This document shows, one piece after another, positions 38,482 through 48,128 of a stretch of DNA of 60,488 nt. The notes under the pieces were generated by a model. The model saw only the letters and a list, made by a program, of their open reading frames with translations, was not told the DNA's origin and did no database searches. The first letter of the stretch is position 1, and every line of letters starts with the position of its first letter. The translations under genes were made by a program, and so were the position numbers. Origin of the DNA: Bacteroides ilei (lineage in GTDB: Bacteria; Bacteroidota; Bacteroidia; Bacteroidales; Bacteroidaceae); NCBI RefSeq assembly GCF_900128495.1, contig NZ_LT635801.1:1906735-1967222 (forward strand), written 5' to 3'.

Positions 38482-40218
38482 ATGAAGTCAAGTTTCTTTT
38501 TTACTGTTTTGCTGGGCCTTTGTACTACGCTGGGAGCCTTCGCTTCGGGCGAGGAGGAGGTGACCCTGAAGCTTGTGGAAACAAGTGACGTGCACGGCTC
38601 TTATTTCCCGTACGATTTTATCCGCCGGCAGCCTACCAAAGGGAGCCTGGCGCGTGTTTCCACCTATGTCAACGGACAGCGGAAGACGTACGGCGACCGC
38701 CTGATATTGGTCGATAACGGAGATATCCTGCAGGGGCAGCCTGTGGCGTATTATTACAATTACATTGATACGGCGTCGGTGCATGTCAACGCTGCCATGC
38801 TCAACTACATGGGGTATGATGTGGCGACCATGGGCAATCATGACGTGGAGACCGGACATGCGGTATTCGACCGCTGGGTGAAGCAGTGCCGCTTTCCCGT
38901 GCTGGGAGCAAACATACTGGATGCGGAGACGGGTGAACCTTACCTGCCGCCTTATCACATCATCGAACGTGGCGGGGTGAAGGTGGCTGTACTGGGGATG
39001 ATTACTCCCTCCATCCCTTCCTGGCTTCCCGAAAAGCTGTGGAGCGGACTGAAGTTCGAGGATATGGAGACATGTGCCCGCAAGTGGGTGAAGGTGATCC
39101 GTGAAAAGGAGAATCCCGATGTACTGGTGGGGCTGTTCCATGCCGGCCCTGAAGGGAACAGACTGGATAATGTGATCGAGAACGGGTCGAGGCTGGTGGC
39201 CGAGAATGTGCCCGGGTTCGATGTGGTGTTTATGGGGCACGACCATGTGCGCCATTGCGGCAAAGTGGCCAATGTGGCAGGCGATTCGGTCTTGCTTGTC
39301 GATCCGGCGAATACGGCCAAGGTGGTGGCGGATGTGACGGTGAAGATAACCCGGAAGGACGGGAAGGTGGTTGCTAAGTCGGTCGAAGGGAAACTGGCCG
39401 ATGTGAGCGACATTGCGGTCGATGAGGCTTTCATGGAGCGGTTCCGGCCGGAGTATGAGGCTACAGCCGGTTTCGTATCCCGGAAAATCGGACGGATCAG
39501 CCGTACCATTACCACTAAGGACGCCTATTTCGGCCCGTCGGCTTTCATCGATCTGCTTCACCAGCTGCAACTTGACATTACCGGAGCCGACATCTCTTTC
39601 TGTGCGCCGCTTTCGTTTGCCGCCGAGATCAGGGAGGGGGATATCTATATGAGCGACATGTTCAACCTTTATAAATATGAGAACATGCTGTATACGATGG
39701 AGCTGACAGGGCAGGAGATCAAGGATTTCCTCGAAATGTCGTACGCTATCTGGACAAACCGGATGAAGTCGGCCGACGATCATCTGCTGCTTCTGAACGA
39801 CAAGCCCGACGGTTTCGGATGGTTCCGGAATCCGAGTTTCAATTTCGACTCGGCGGCGGGCATCATCTATACCGTCGACGTAACCAAACCGCAGGGAGAG
39901 AAGATTACCATTGAAAGCATGGCCGACGGAAGTCCGTTCAGCCTGGACCGTGTGTATCGGGTGGCTGTCAATTCCTACCGCGGAAACGGTGGGGGCGACC
40001 TGCTGACGAAGGGTGCAGGTATCCCGAAGCAGGAACTTTCCAAGCGGATCGTGTTCTCAACCGACAAGGACCTGCGCTATTATCTGATGAAGCGGATCGA
40101 AGAGGTGAAGGTTCTCGACCCGAAGCCGTTGGACCAGTGGAAGTTCATTCCCGAGGAATGGACTGTTCCCGCAGCCGGAAGAGACTATAAGCTGTTATTC
40201 GGAAAAGGGCAGAAATGA
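38482..40218 (+). CDS. 5'-nucleotidase/2',3'-cyclic phosphodiesterase family protein
   Basis: A 578-residue exported phosphoesterase with signal peptide MKSSFFFTVLLGLCTTLGAFA. The metallophosphatase domain has the metal motifs DVHGSY, DNGDILQG, GNHDVE and GHDHVRH. The C-terminal nucleotidase domain has the substrate loop NSYRGNGGGDLL. Such enzymes release phosphate and nucleosides from nucleotides in the periplasm. A role in phosphate salvage would fit the Pst genes nearby, but no shared regulation is visible. It converges on the efflux operon with only eight bases between stop codons. Confidence 0.92.
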   Translation: MKSSFFFTVLLGLCTTLGAFASGEEEVTLKLVETSDVHGSYFPYDFIRRQPTKGSLARVSTYVNGQRKTYGDRLILVDNGDILQGQPVAYYYNYIDTASVHVNAAMLNYMGYDVATMGNHDVETGHAVFDRWVKQCRFPVLGANILDAETGEPYLPPYHIIERGGVKVAVLGMITPSIPSWLPEKLWSGLKFEDMETCARKWVKVIREKENPDVLVGLFHAGPEGNRLDNVIENGSRLVAENVPGFDVVFMGHDHVRHCGKVANVAGDSVLLVDPANTAKVVADVTVKITRKDGKVVAKSVEGKLADVSDIAVDEAFMERFRPEYEATAGFVSRKIGRISRTITTKDAYFGPSAFIDLLHQLQLDITGADISFCAPLSFAAEIREGDIYMSDMFNLYKYENMLYTMELTGQEIKDFLEMSYAIWTNRMKSADDHLLLLNDKPDGFGWFRNPSFNFDSAAGIIYTVDVTKPQGEKITIESMADGSPFSLDRVYRVAVNSYRGNGGGDLLTKGAGIPKQELSKRIVFSTDKDLRYYLMKRIEEVKVLDPKPLDQWKFIPEEWTVPAAGRDYKLLFGKGQK

Positions 40219-40226
40219 TTCTGTCC

Positions 40227-41627
40227 TTATTCCTTCCAGCCTCCGCCCAGCGCCTTGTACAGGTTGACCATGGTCAGCTGTTTGTCGCGTACAGCGTTGC
40301 TCAGTCCGATCTGCGCATCCAGGTAGGTACGCTGTGCGTCGAGCAGGTCCATATAGCCTATCACCCCGTTCATGTACTGTAGCTGTGCCAGTTCCAGGGT
40401 ACTCTTTGAAGCCTGTTCCAGGCGCAGACGTGTCTCGTAAATTTCTTTTATCTTGTTGAATTCCACAATGGCATTGTAGGCCTCTTTGAAGGCGTTTAGC
40501 ACAGTTTTTTCATAAGAGTAGGTAGCTTCTTCGTAGGCTGCCTTCTTTGCTTTCAGGGCGGCTCTGTTCTTGCCCATGGCAAAGAGGGGCTGCAGCAGTG
40601 TACCGCTGATGAGGTGGTACGGCGATTTCAGCAGGTCACCCAACTCTTCGCTTTCCGCTCCCAGATTGGCTGTCAGACTGATGCTTGGGAACATTTTGGT
40701 GAAGGCTACACCCACTTCCGCATTGGCGGCAATCAGGGCCTGTTCGGCCTGTCGCACATCCGGGCGGCGTTCGAGCAGGGCGGAGGGTAATCCTACGGGT
40801 AGGCTTGCCGCAAACGTTACGTCTTCCAGCATGGCCGTGCGTTTGATGCGGTGCGGGTATTCACCGGTCAGGAAGGCGATGTCATTTTCCTTCAACGCTA
40901 TTTTCCGTTCCAGGTCGGGCACCAGGGTAGCGGTCTTGGCCAGTTCTACCTGTGACTGCCGGAAAGCGGTTTCCGAAGTCAGTCCCCCTTCGTAGCGCAG
41001 ACGTGCCAGACGGAGGCTTTCGCGGCGGGCGTCTACCGTCTGTCTTACGATGGCCAGTTCATTGTCCAGGGCCACCAGTTCGAAGTAAGACTGTGCCACC
41101 TGTGCCACAAGGCTCATCTTCAGGGCGCGTTGGTTCTCGATCGATCCCATGAAGTCGGCCAGGCTCTTGTCGCGTGCCCATCTCAGTTTGCCCCAGAGGT
41201 CGAGCTCCCAGCTGATCACCCCTTTCAGGTCGAACTGGTTGTCGGGATTATACTTGTTGCCTCCGTAGTTGTCGGCTTCCTTTTCGGCATAGACCCGGGC
41301 GCCCACCTGCGGGAAGAGGTTGGCGAAGTCAATGCGTTTCAGGGCTGCCATTTCCTTGATCCGTGCCGCCGCTATCTGCATGTCCTTGTTGTACGACAAG
41401 GTTTTCCGTATCAGGTCCTGCAGGATGGTGTCTGTATAGAGCTGTTCCCACGGGTAATCGGCAATCGAGTTGCTGTCCACACTCAGGCTGTCCAGCGTTT
41501 CTGGCAGTTTCAGTTCCGGGCGGGTATAGTGTTTGCCTATCTGGCAGCTTCCGAGGAGGAATACCGCTGCCAGGATGAATGCGATTTTGCAGGCTGTATA
41601 TGTATGTTTCATATTCTTGACCGACAT
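40227..41627 (-). CDS. RND efflux system outer-membrane lipoprotein (OprM/NodT family)
   Basis: A 466-residue TolC-like channel lipoprotein with a lipobox (VFLLGSC) and two outer-membrane-factor repeats. Conserved segments include YPWEQLYTDTILQDLI, ISWELDLWGKLRWARD and QRTYLDAQIGLSNAVRDKQ. It is the last gene of the efflux operon; its ATG directly follows the pump gene's stop (TAAATG). An alternative ATG at 41612 would give a more compact signal peptide (MKHTYTACKIAFILAAVFLLG). Confidence 0.93.
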   Translation of the reverse strand: MSVKNMKHTYTACKIAFILAAVFLLGSCQIGKHYTRPELKLPETLDSLSVDSNSIADYPWEQLYTDTILQDLIRKTLSYNKDMQIAAARIKEMAALKRIDFANLFPQVGARVYAEKEADNYGGNKYNPDNQFDLKGVISWELDLWGKLRWARDKSLADFMGSIENQRALKMSLVAQVAQSYFELVALDNELAIVRQTVDARRESLRLARLRYEGGLTSETAFRQSQVELAKTATLVPDLERKIALKENDIAFLTGEYPHRIKRTAMLEDVTFAASLPVGLPSALLERRPDVRQAEQALIAANAEVGVAFTKMFPSISLTANLGAESEELGDLLKSPYHLISGTLLQPLFAMGKNRAALKAKKAAYEEATYSYEKTVLNAFKEAYNAIVEFNKIKEIYETRLRLEQASKSTLELAQLQYMNGVIGYMDLLDAQRTYLDAQIGLSNAVRDKQLTMVNLYKALGGGWKE

Positions 41628-44600
41628 TTAGTTGTTTGCTCGTTTATTTTTCAGCTTGTTTTTTGCCTTGTAGATCATTACAAAGAAGAACGGAACCAGT
41701 AGGATACCTACCGTCACCGCTACAATCATACCGAAGAACACACCGGTACCGATAGCCTGGCGGCTGGCAGATCCCGGTCCGGTGGCCATGACCATCGGGA
41801 CCATACCCAGGATAAAGGCCAGGGAGGTCATCAGGATAGGGCGGAAGCGGAGGTGGGCCGCATGGAGGGCCGATTCTACCAGGTCCTTGCCCTGGTCCAC
41901 TTCTTCCTTGGCGAATTCCACAATCAGGATGGCGTTCTTGGCAGCCAGACCGATCAGCATGACCAGACCGATCTGGAAGTAGGTGTCGTTTTCAAGTCCG
42001 CACAGGGCAACTCCGGCATAGGCGCCCAGTACGGCTACCGGAAGTGATATCAGCACCGCTATCGGGATGCTCCAGCTTTCATACAGGGCGGCCAGGAAGA
42101 GGAACACGAACAGGAATACCAGTGCGATGATCATGCCTGTCTGTCCGCCGGCTGCCTTTTCCTGATAGGAGAGTCCGCTCCATTCCACACCGATGTTTTT
42201 GGGCAGCTTCTCGCGGGCTATCTGTTCAAGTATCTCCATTACCTGTCCCGAGCTGGCTCCGTTGGCCGCCGTTCCGCGGATAATGGATGTGTTGAACATG
42301 TTGAAGCGCTTGATGCTTCCCGGTCCCGTGGTGTACTGGGTGGTACCCAGGGAAGTCAGCGGAATCATGGAACCGTCGCTGCCGCGCACGAAGAACAGTC
42401 CGATGTTGTCGCGGTGTTCACGGTACGGTGCTTCGGCCTGGATGTATACACGGTAGATACGGTTGAACATGTTGAAGTCGTTCACATATACCGAACCGGT
42501 ATAGGCTTTCATGGTAGAGAACACGTCGGCCATCGGAACTCCCAGAAGTTTCACCTGGTCGCGGTCTACGTCGAAGTAGAGCTGCGGGATTTCCGCCTGG
42601 AGCGAAGTCGACAGTCCGGCGAATTCTTTCCTTTGCGAAGCGTAGTACATCAGCGTGTCGGTAGCCTTTACCAGATCGTCGTAGGTGGCGTCGCCGCGGG
42701 CTTCAAGCTGCATTTCGAAACCTCCCGACGTACCTAGTCCCGGAATGACCGGTGGGGTGGAAAGGTATACCTTCGATTCGGGGTACTGTTTCAGTTCCTC
42801 CTGTACCTCGGCCATAATCTTGCCGATGGTAGTGTCGTCTCTTTCCTTCCATTCTTTCAGGATGACCGTGAGCTGGCTTCGGGCCTGGCTGGTGCCTACA
42901 CGCGGACTGCTTCCCGTCACGTTCTGCACGTATTCCACGGCCGGGTGTTTCATCAGAAAGGCGATGGCCCTGTCGGTTACGGCACGGGTACGCTCCAGTG
43001 TGGCGCCTTCGGGAAGTTCCAGTTCGACGGTGAAGTATCCCTGGTCTTCGGTAGGAAGGAAGCTGCTGGGTATCAGCCGGTGGAACAGGAAGATGAAGAT
43101 AATCACGATGCCGAAGGCTACGGTTACCCGTTTCGGATGGCGGATTACTTTCTTGATTCCCGCCACGTATTTGTTGTTGCCGATAGCCAGCCATTTATTG
43201 ATAAAGTTGAACACCCGGTTCTTGGGCTTGTTCGGGTCGGTAGGCTTCAGGATGAGCGAACACATTACCGGGCTCAGTGTCAGAGCTACTACCGTAGAGA
43301 GGATGACCGATACGGCAATGGTCACGCTGAACTGGCGGTAGAGCTGTCCGGTAATGCCCGACAGGAAGCTTACGGGCACGAATACAGCCGCCAGTACCAT
43401 GGAGGTGGCTATCAGGGCGCCGGTAAGGCTTTCCATCGCCTTCTTGGTCGCTTCATACGGACTGAGCTTCTCTTCCTCCATGATGCGCTCCACGTTTTCC
43501 ACCACTACGATGGCGTCGTCCACCACGATACCGATGGCCAGGATCAGTCCCAGCAGGGTAAGCATGTTCAGTGAGAAGCCGAATATCAGCATGAATCCGA
43601 AGGTACCTATCAGTGAGATGGGCACGGCCACGATGGGGATGACGGTAGCCCGCCAGCTCTGCAGCGAGAGGAATACCACTACGATAACCAGGAACAGGGC
43701 CTCGAACAGGGTCTTGTATACTTCATGGATGGATTCGGATATATAAGTGGTCATGTCGAAAGGAATCTCGTAATGCATTCCTTCCGGGAAATTCTTACTG
43801 ATTTCCTCCATTTCCTTCTTTACACTTTCGGCCACTTCCATGGCGTTGGCTCCCGGCAGCATGTAGATGCCCAGTACGGCCGCGTTGCCTCCGTTGATAC
43901 CACTTTCGGTATTGTAGGATGAGGCTTCCAGCGAAACCCGTGCCACGTCGCGCATGCGGATCATGGAGCCGTCGGCGTTGGCGCGGAGAACGATTTCTTC
44001 GAACTGTGAGGCCGAAGACAGACGTCCCTGTGCCGTGATCGGGGTGGTGATGTCGAGCCCCGTTACAGGCTGTTGTCCCAGCACACCGGCGGCCGATTCA
44101 CGGTTCTGGTCCTTCAGGGCGTTCTGCACGTCCTGTACGGTCATGCCGAAATTGGCGAGCTTGGCCGGGTCTACCCATATCTGCATGGCGTAGTAACGGC
44201 TACCGATGTTCGATACACGTCCCACGCCCGGAATACGGCGCAGCAGGTCGAGTACGTTGAGGGTAGCGAAGTTGCTCAGGTAGATTTCGTCGAATTTGGG
44301 GTCGTCCGAACGAAGGCAGAGGGTCATCAGCTGGCTCGCCGCCTGCTTCTCTACCGAAATACCGTTTTGGATGACTTCCGCCGGAAGTCGGGATTCCGCC
44401 AGCTTGATACGGTTCTGAATTTCCACTGCGGCCAGATCCGGGTCGGCCGAAATGTCGAAGGTCACGGTGGCCGAGAAGCTTCCCGAGTTGGAGCTGTTTG
44501 ATTCCATGTAGATCATTCCCGGCGTACCGTTCAGTTCCTGTTCGATCGGTGTGGCTACTGCCTGCGATACTGTCACGGCGCTTGCTCCCGGATAGGATGC

Positions 44601-44741
44601 ACTGATCTTGACTACTGGCGGTGTGATCTGCGGATACTGGTCGATAGGCAGCATGGTAAGTCCGATGATACCTATGATAACGATTATGATGGATATGACA
44701 GCCGAGAATACAGGTCTGTCAATAAAGAAACTGACTTTCAT
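41628..44741 (-). CDS. RND multidrug efflux pump (HAE1/AcrB family)
   Basis: The 1,037-residue inner-membrane pump uses the proton gradient to expel hydrophobic compounds. It has twelve predicted membrane segments and two large periplasmic loops. The proton-relay region GLILAIGIVVDDAIVVVENVERIMEEE (TM4, about 395-421) with its two adjacent Asp is intact, as are the start FFIDRPVFSAVISI and the VGYYVQ-like pore regions of the family. It sits between adaptor and channel genes on one transcript. Substrates cannot be predicted. Confidence 0.97.
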   Translation of the reverse strand: MKVSFFIDRPVFSAVISIIIVIIGIIGLTMLPIDQYPQITPPVVKISASYPGASAVTVSQAVATPIEQELNGTPGMIYMESNSSNSGSFSATVTFDISADPDLAAVEIQNRIKLAESRLPAEVIQNGISVEKQAASQLMTLCLRSDDPKFDEIYLSNFATLNVLDLLRRIPGVGRVSNIGSRYYAMQIWVDPAKLANFGMTVQDVQNALKDQNRESAAGVLGQQPVTGLDITTPITAQGRLSSASQFEEIVLRANADGSMIRMRDVARVSLEASSYNTESGINGGNAAVLGIYMLPGANAMEVAESVKKEMEEISKNFPEGMHYEIPFDMTTYISESIHEVYKTLFEALFLVIVVVFLSLQSWRATVIPIVAVPISLIGTFGFMLIFGFSLNMLTLLGLILAIGIVVDDAIVVVENVERIMEEEKLSPYEATKKAMESLTGALIATSMVLAAVFVPVSFLSGITGQLYRQFSVTIAVSVILSTVVALTLSPVMCSLILKPTDPNKPKNRVFNFINKWLAIGNNKYVAGIKKVIRHPKRVTVAFGIVIIFIFLFHRLIPSSFLPTEDQGYFTVELELPEGATLERTRAVTDRAIAFLMKHPAVEYVQNVTGSSPRVGTSQARSQLTVILKEWKERDDTTIGKIMAEVQEELKQYPESKVYLSTPPVIPGLGTSGGFEMQLEARGDATYDDLVKATDTLMYYASQRKEFAGLSTSLQAEIPQLYFDVDRDQVKLLGVPMADVFSTMKAYTGSVYVNDFNMFNRIYRVYIQAEAPYREHRDNIGLFFVRGSDGSMIPLTSLGTTQYTTGPGSIKRFNMFNTSIIRGTAANGASSGQVMEILEQIAREKLPKNIGVEWSGLSYQEKAAGGQTGMIIALVFLFVFLFLAALYESWSIPIAVLISLPVAVLGAYAGVALCGLENDTYFQIGLVMLIGLAAKNAILIVEFAKEEVDQGKDLVESALHAAHLRFRPILMTSLAFILGMVPMVMATGPGSASRQAIGTGVFFGMIVAVTVGILLVPFFFVMIYKAKNKLKNKRANN

Positions 44742-44766
44742 ACGTGCGCGTTTTTAGGGTTGCTGG

Positions 44767-45972
44767 TTACTCTTCGGTGGCTTGTACCTTTTCTTTTTCA
44801 TCTTCTTTCACTGGAGCCGCTTCTACGCGTACCTTGATACCGGGAGTCAGCTTGTGGTAACCCTCGGTCACGATGAGTTCTCCCGGAGCGAGTCCTCGTT
44901 CCACAACTACGTTGTTCTGGAATTCCGGACCTACTTCAATGAAACGTTTCTCTACGGTCGAGTCACGCCGCATGACGAACACATAGGCTCCTCCCTTTTC
45001 GATAATCAGCGATTTCTGCGGAACTACTGTCGCGTTTTCGCGTACATCCAGCAACAGCCTTACTTTGGTGAACTGTCCGGGCAACAGCACATGGTCGGGG
45101 TTGGCCATTTCCGCGCGGACGGAGAATGTTCCGGTTTTCGGGTTGACCTGAGGTTCGGCAAAGTCTACCAGACCTTTGTGTTCATAGACGCTGTTGTCGG
45201 GGAGGGTGATGGTAACGGTAGGCTGCCATGAGCGGCTGGAGTCTTTTTGTCCCAGGGTGACGTTACGTTCCTTGCTCTTCAGGTAGTCAAGAGCTGTCAT
45301 GCTGAAGTCTACCAGTACCGTATCGCTCTTGACGATGGTTGCCAGCAGCGATTTTCCGCTTCCTCCCACCAGCGTACCCAGGTCGACATGCCTTTCGCTG
45401 ATGTGTCCCGAGATAGGTGAGCGCACCACGGTATAGCCCAGTTCCTGTTCGGCCTGATCAAGGTCGGCCTTGCTCATCCCCACACTGGCCACAGCTGTTT
45501 CGTAAGCAGCCACGGCGTTGTCCAGGTCGAGCTGGCTCGCCGCGTTCTGTTCATACAGCGGGCGGATACGCTCCAGATCGCGCTGTGCTTTCCGTGCCTG
45601 TGCTTCGTCTTTCTTCAGCTGGGCGCGTGCCTTGTCGGCCTTCGCGCGGTAGCGGTCCTGGTTGATGACAAACAGTACCTGGTTATGTTTTACGTAAGTA
45701 CCTTCTGCGAAAAGCATCTTTTCAAGGAATCCTTCTACCCGGGCACGTACTTCTACGAACTGTTGCGCACGTATGCGCCCTACATAGTCTCCGTAGATTT
45801 CCACGTCCTGTCGGGCAGCGGGAGCTATATTGACTACCGGATATTCGGGAATCTGTTCCTTTTTCCGGGTTGCGATGAGATAGATTCCGATAATGACTGC
45901 AATGCCTATAATGGCATAAATGGTCTGTTTCCTCTTAAGTTTCAACTCTCTCTTGGTCAAAAAACGTTTCAT
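44767..45972 (-). CDS. RND efflux periplasmic adaptor subunit
   Basis: A 401-residue membrane-fusion protein with one N-terminal membrane segment (IYAIIGIAVIIGIYLIA). A lipoyl-like half-motif (VRARVEGFLEKMLFAEGTYVKHNQVLF), an alpha-helical hairpin (DKARAQLKKDEAQARKAQRDLERI), the second lipoyl half (GYTVVRSPISGHISERHVDLG) and a beta-barrel follow. It opens the operon adaptor-pump-channel; 25 bases separate it from the pump gene. No Cys lipobox is seen, so it is held by the membrane helix. Confidence 0.95.
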   Translation of the reverse strand: MKRFLTKRELKLKRKQTIYAIIGIAVIIGIYLIATRKKEQIPEYPVVNIAPAARQDVEIYGDYVGRIRAQQFVEVRARVEGFLEKMLFAEGTYVKHNQVLFVINQDRYRAKADKARAQLKKDEAQARKAQRDLERIRPLYEQNAASQLDLDNAVAAYETAVASVGMSKADLDQAEQELGYTVVRSPISGHISERHVDLGTLVGGSGKSLLATIVKSDTVLVDFSMTALDYLKSKERNVTLGQKDSSRSWQPTVTITLPDNSVYEHKGLVDFAEPQVNPKTGTFSVRAEMANPDHVLLPGQFTKVRLLLDVRENATVVPQKSLIIEKGGAYVFVMRRDSTVEKRFIEVGPEFQNNVVVERGLAPGELIVTEGYHKLTPGIKVRVEAAPVKEDEKEKVQATEE

Positions 45973-45994
45973 ACTTTCTATTTTTTATGTTAGA

Positions 45995-46015
45995 TGCCGA
46001 AAGGCATGCCGGCAA
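45995..46015. promoter_or_regulatory. Overlapping GC-rich palindromes in the efflux operon leader
   Basis: TGCC-GAAA-GGCA, GGCATGCC (46003-46010) and TGCCGGCA (46008-46015) overlap, right after the predicted transcription start. They could be a repressor operator or a leader hairpin that controls the efflux operon. Confidence 0.45.
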
Positions 46016-46024
46016 TATGTATGC

Positions 46025-46056
46025 CAAATATAAGAAAAATATTTAAGTCTTGAAAA
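46025..46056 (-). promoter_or_regulatory. Promoter of the RND efflux operon
   Basis: On the minus strand TATATTTG (46025-46032) matches the -7 element, with TTTT (46053-46056) 20 bases upstream. It gives a leader of about 45 bases containing the palindromes at 45995-46015. Confidence 0.6.
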
Positions 46057-46198
46057 TCAGTGTTGTATGTACACTTTAAGATTATTTTTATATTGTGTAT
46101 TTTCCGCAGATTTGTAGAAAAATTCTACAATATGTTCCACACAGGTACGGATATTTTCGTATCTCTGGTAGGCGGGCGCATTTCTGCCTGTCTCGGTT

Positions 46199-46510
46199 TC
46201 ATTTCCGTCGTTCCCTCCACAGATGGACGATGGCGTCGGCAGGGTGGTATAGCAACATCCGCGGTCCTGCATAGCGCATGATGGCACGTATCTTTTCCTT
46301 CATTTCCGGCCTGTAGCAGTGGATCTTGCAAAAACGGCAGGTAGGCTTTTCTTCTCCGAAAGGACATTTCGACAGACGTTGCAGGGCGTAATCCAGAATT
46401 TTCCGGCAGGAAGGGCACAGCTCCTTGTTTCCCTCCTTGTGTCGGCAGTACAGCCTGATCATCTGTTCCACCGTCTTCTTTTCGTAACCTATGTGTGAAA
46501 GTTTATGCAT
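46199..46510 (-). CDS. YgbA-like (nitrous oxide-stimulated promoter family) protein
   Basis: A 103-residue basic, Cys-rich protein. The pattern CRHKEG-x-x-x-LCPSC, then KCPFG, then TCRFCKIHCYRPEM matches the family named after the E. coli ygbA gene, which responds to nitrosative stress through NsrR. Eight Cys and several His suggest metal or Fe-S binding. The function is not established. Its promoter is interlaced with that of the divergent exporter gene. Confidence 0.75.
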   Translation of the reverse strand: MHKLSHIGYEKKTVEQMIRLYCRHKEGNKELCPSCRKILDYALQRLSKCPFGEEKPTCRFCKIHCYRPEMKEKIRAIMRYAGPRMLLYHPADAIVHLWRERRK

Positions 46511-46530
46511 ATATATAACTTTAAGGAATG

Positions 46531-46567
46531 CAAAGGTAAAGTTTAAAAATATATTTTACTACCTTTG
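46531..46567. promoter_or_regulatory. Symmetric divergent promoter pair
   Basis: CAAAGGTA (46531-46538; TACCTTTG on the minus strand) and TACCTTTG (46560-46567) are perfect mirror -7 elements 21 bases apart. The first faces the YgbA-like gene, the second the ThrE-type gene. Each lies over the other's -33 region, so the two promoters cannot easily be used at once. Confidence 0.65.
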
Positions 46568-46592
46568 CGGCGAAAATAAGCTTTTAAACATA

Positions 46593-47999
46593 ATGGTATC
46601 AGAGAACGAATTAATGACACTGGAAAAACATTTGGAAACGACGGTCAAGGCTCATGACCAGTTGTTGCACCGTCGGGTTGACCTTTTGCTGCGTACCGGA
46701 AAGCTGTTGGTTGAAAGTCTGGCCGACACGAACCGTATCGTACGTAACATGAAACGTACGGCAGCATATCTGGGTATTCCGGAGGAAAAGCTGCACATCA
46801 ATGTGAGTTTTACCATGCTGATGGTGAATGTCAGTGACGGCGACTATTCTTTCACCAAATTTCAGCGTATCGAAGGACATGGAGTGAATATGACGGCTAT
46901 TTCCGAAGTGAGCAAACTTTCCTGGAGAGCGATCGAGAACGACTATACGCTCGACCAGTACGAGGAAGAGTTGGAGAAAATCAGAACCAAGAAACGCAAC
47001 TATACCCCCTGGCAGGTAGCTGTAGGTGCGGGGTTTGCCTGCGGTGGATTCTGTATCCAGTTCGGTTGCGACTGGATGGCGTTTCTTTACGCTTCTTTGG
47101 CTGCTATTATCGGTATGCGTGTCCGTGGGAAATGTAATGAATCAGGATTGAACCATTATATGGGTATCGCTATTTCGGCCTTCGTGGCCACGATCCTGGC
47201 ATGGGCCAGTACTTTACTTCCGGATGCATGGACATCTACTCCCTGGCATCCGTTGTTGGCTTGCGCCCTGTTTATCGTGCCGGGAGTGCCGCTGATCAAT
47301 TTCGTGGACGATATGCTCGACAACTATATACAGGTAGGTATTGTGAGGGCGGTTAATACCTTGCTGATGGTAGCCGCCATGGCTTTCGGTATTGCGTTTG
47401 CCGTGAAGCTTTGCCATGTGAACAACTTCTTCCCTACCATCAGTATGGTGCCTCACCACAAGTATTGGGAGTATGCCATTGCTGCAGCAATTTCGGCTAT
47501 GGGCTTTTCTATGATCTTCAATATTCAGCGCCGGCTGCTGTGGGTAGTTGCTATCGGAGGTATCATTGCGGTATGTACGCGTAACTTCGTGAACCTGGGT
47601 CCTTCTACCAATAATATCGGTCTGGATATGGGGCTGGTTATCGGTTCCTTTGCTGGTGCTATACTGGTCAGCTTGATTGCTATCAAGGCGGTACACTGGT
47701 TCCACGTGCCCAACCATGTGCTGACTATCCCTTCCGTCATCCCGATGATTCCCGGGGTGTTGATGTACCGCATGCTGTTCGGCCTTATCAACATGAATGT
47801 GCAGACACTCGATGAGGTGACTCCGCTGATGAAGGCCATCGAGAGCGGTGTCAACTCAGGGCTGGTGATCATGTGTATCGCCTTGGGTGTAGCCATTCCG
47901 AACATCTTCGGCCGTAAGTACATCGCCTCTTCCAAGAACAAGCGCCTGGCTGCTATCCTGGAGGAACGCAGGGCGAGAGGCAAGTTCGTGGAATGGTAA
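46593..47999 (+). CDS. Threonine/serine exporter family (ThrE-like) protein
   Basis: A 468-residue membrane protein. An N-terminal cytoplasmic domain of about 160 residues (RVDLLLRTGKLLVESLADTNRIVRNM) precedes about ten membrane segments, which include GAGFACGGFCIQFGCDW and the IVPGVPLINFVDD motif of ThrE proteins. Both halves of the ThrE family (cytoplasmic domain plus two membrane blocks) are joined here, as in Corynebacterium ThrE. The ATG at 46593 is chosen because the promoter lies 26 bases upstream and longer frames run through it. Confidence 0.88.
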   Translation: MVSENELMTLEKHLETTVKAHDQLLHRRVDLLLRTGKLLVESLADTNRIVRNMKRTAAYLGIPEEKLHINVSFTMLMVNVSDGDYSFTKFQRIEGHGVNMTAISEVSKLSWRAIENDYTLDQYEEELEKIRTKKRNYTPWQVAVGAGFACGGFCIQFGCDWMAFLYASLAAIIGMRVRGKCNESGLNHYMGIAISAFVATILAWASTLLPDAWTSTPWHPLLACALFIVPGVPLINFVDDMLDNYIQVGIVRAVNTLLMVAAMAFGIAFAVKLCHVNNFFPTISMVPHHKYWEYAIAAAISAMGFSMIFNIQRRLLWVVAIGGIIAVCTRNFVNLGPSTNNIGLDMGLVIGSFAGAILVSLIAIKAVHWFHVPNHVLTIPSVIPMIPGVLMYRMLFGLINMNVQTLDEVTPLMKAIESGVNSGLVIMCIALGVAIPNIFGRKYIASSKNKRLAAILEERRARGKFVEW

Positions 48000-48058
48000 T
48001 GTTGCATTGTATCTGCCGTGCGGAATGGATGTCCGCTTGAAATAAGAATAAGAAAAAG

Positions 48059-48088
48059 ACGGAGGCCGGGAAATTTCCCGGCCTCCGT
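48059..48088. terminator. Bidirectional terminator, perfect 30-base palindrome
   Basis: A 15-base arm ACGGAGGCCGGGAAA is followed immediately by its complement, with T-rich tracts on both outer sides. It stands between the convergent exporter and CoA-transferase genes and can serve both. Confidence 0.93.
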
Positions 48089-48128
48089 TCTTTTCTGTCT
48101 GTATTGTGGTACCCGTGTCCGGGTATGT

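Noticed and set aside
38488..39783. A 431-codon minus-strand frame inside the phosphoesterase gene
   Set aside because: The plus-strand gene has signal peptide and metal motifs in order; the opposite frame is rich in His and Arg, as typical of antisense translation.
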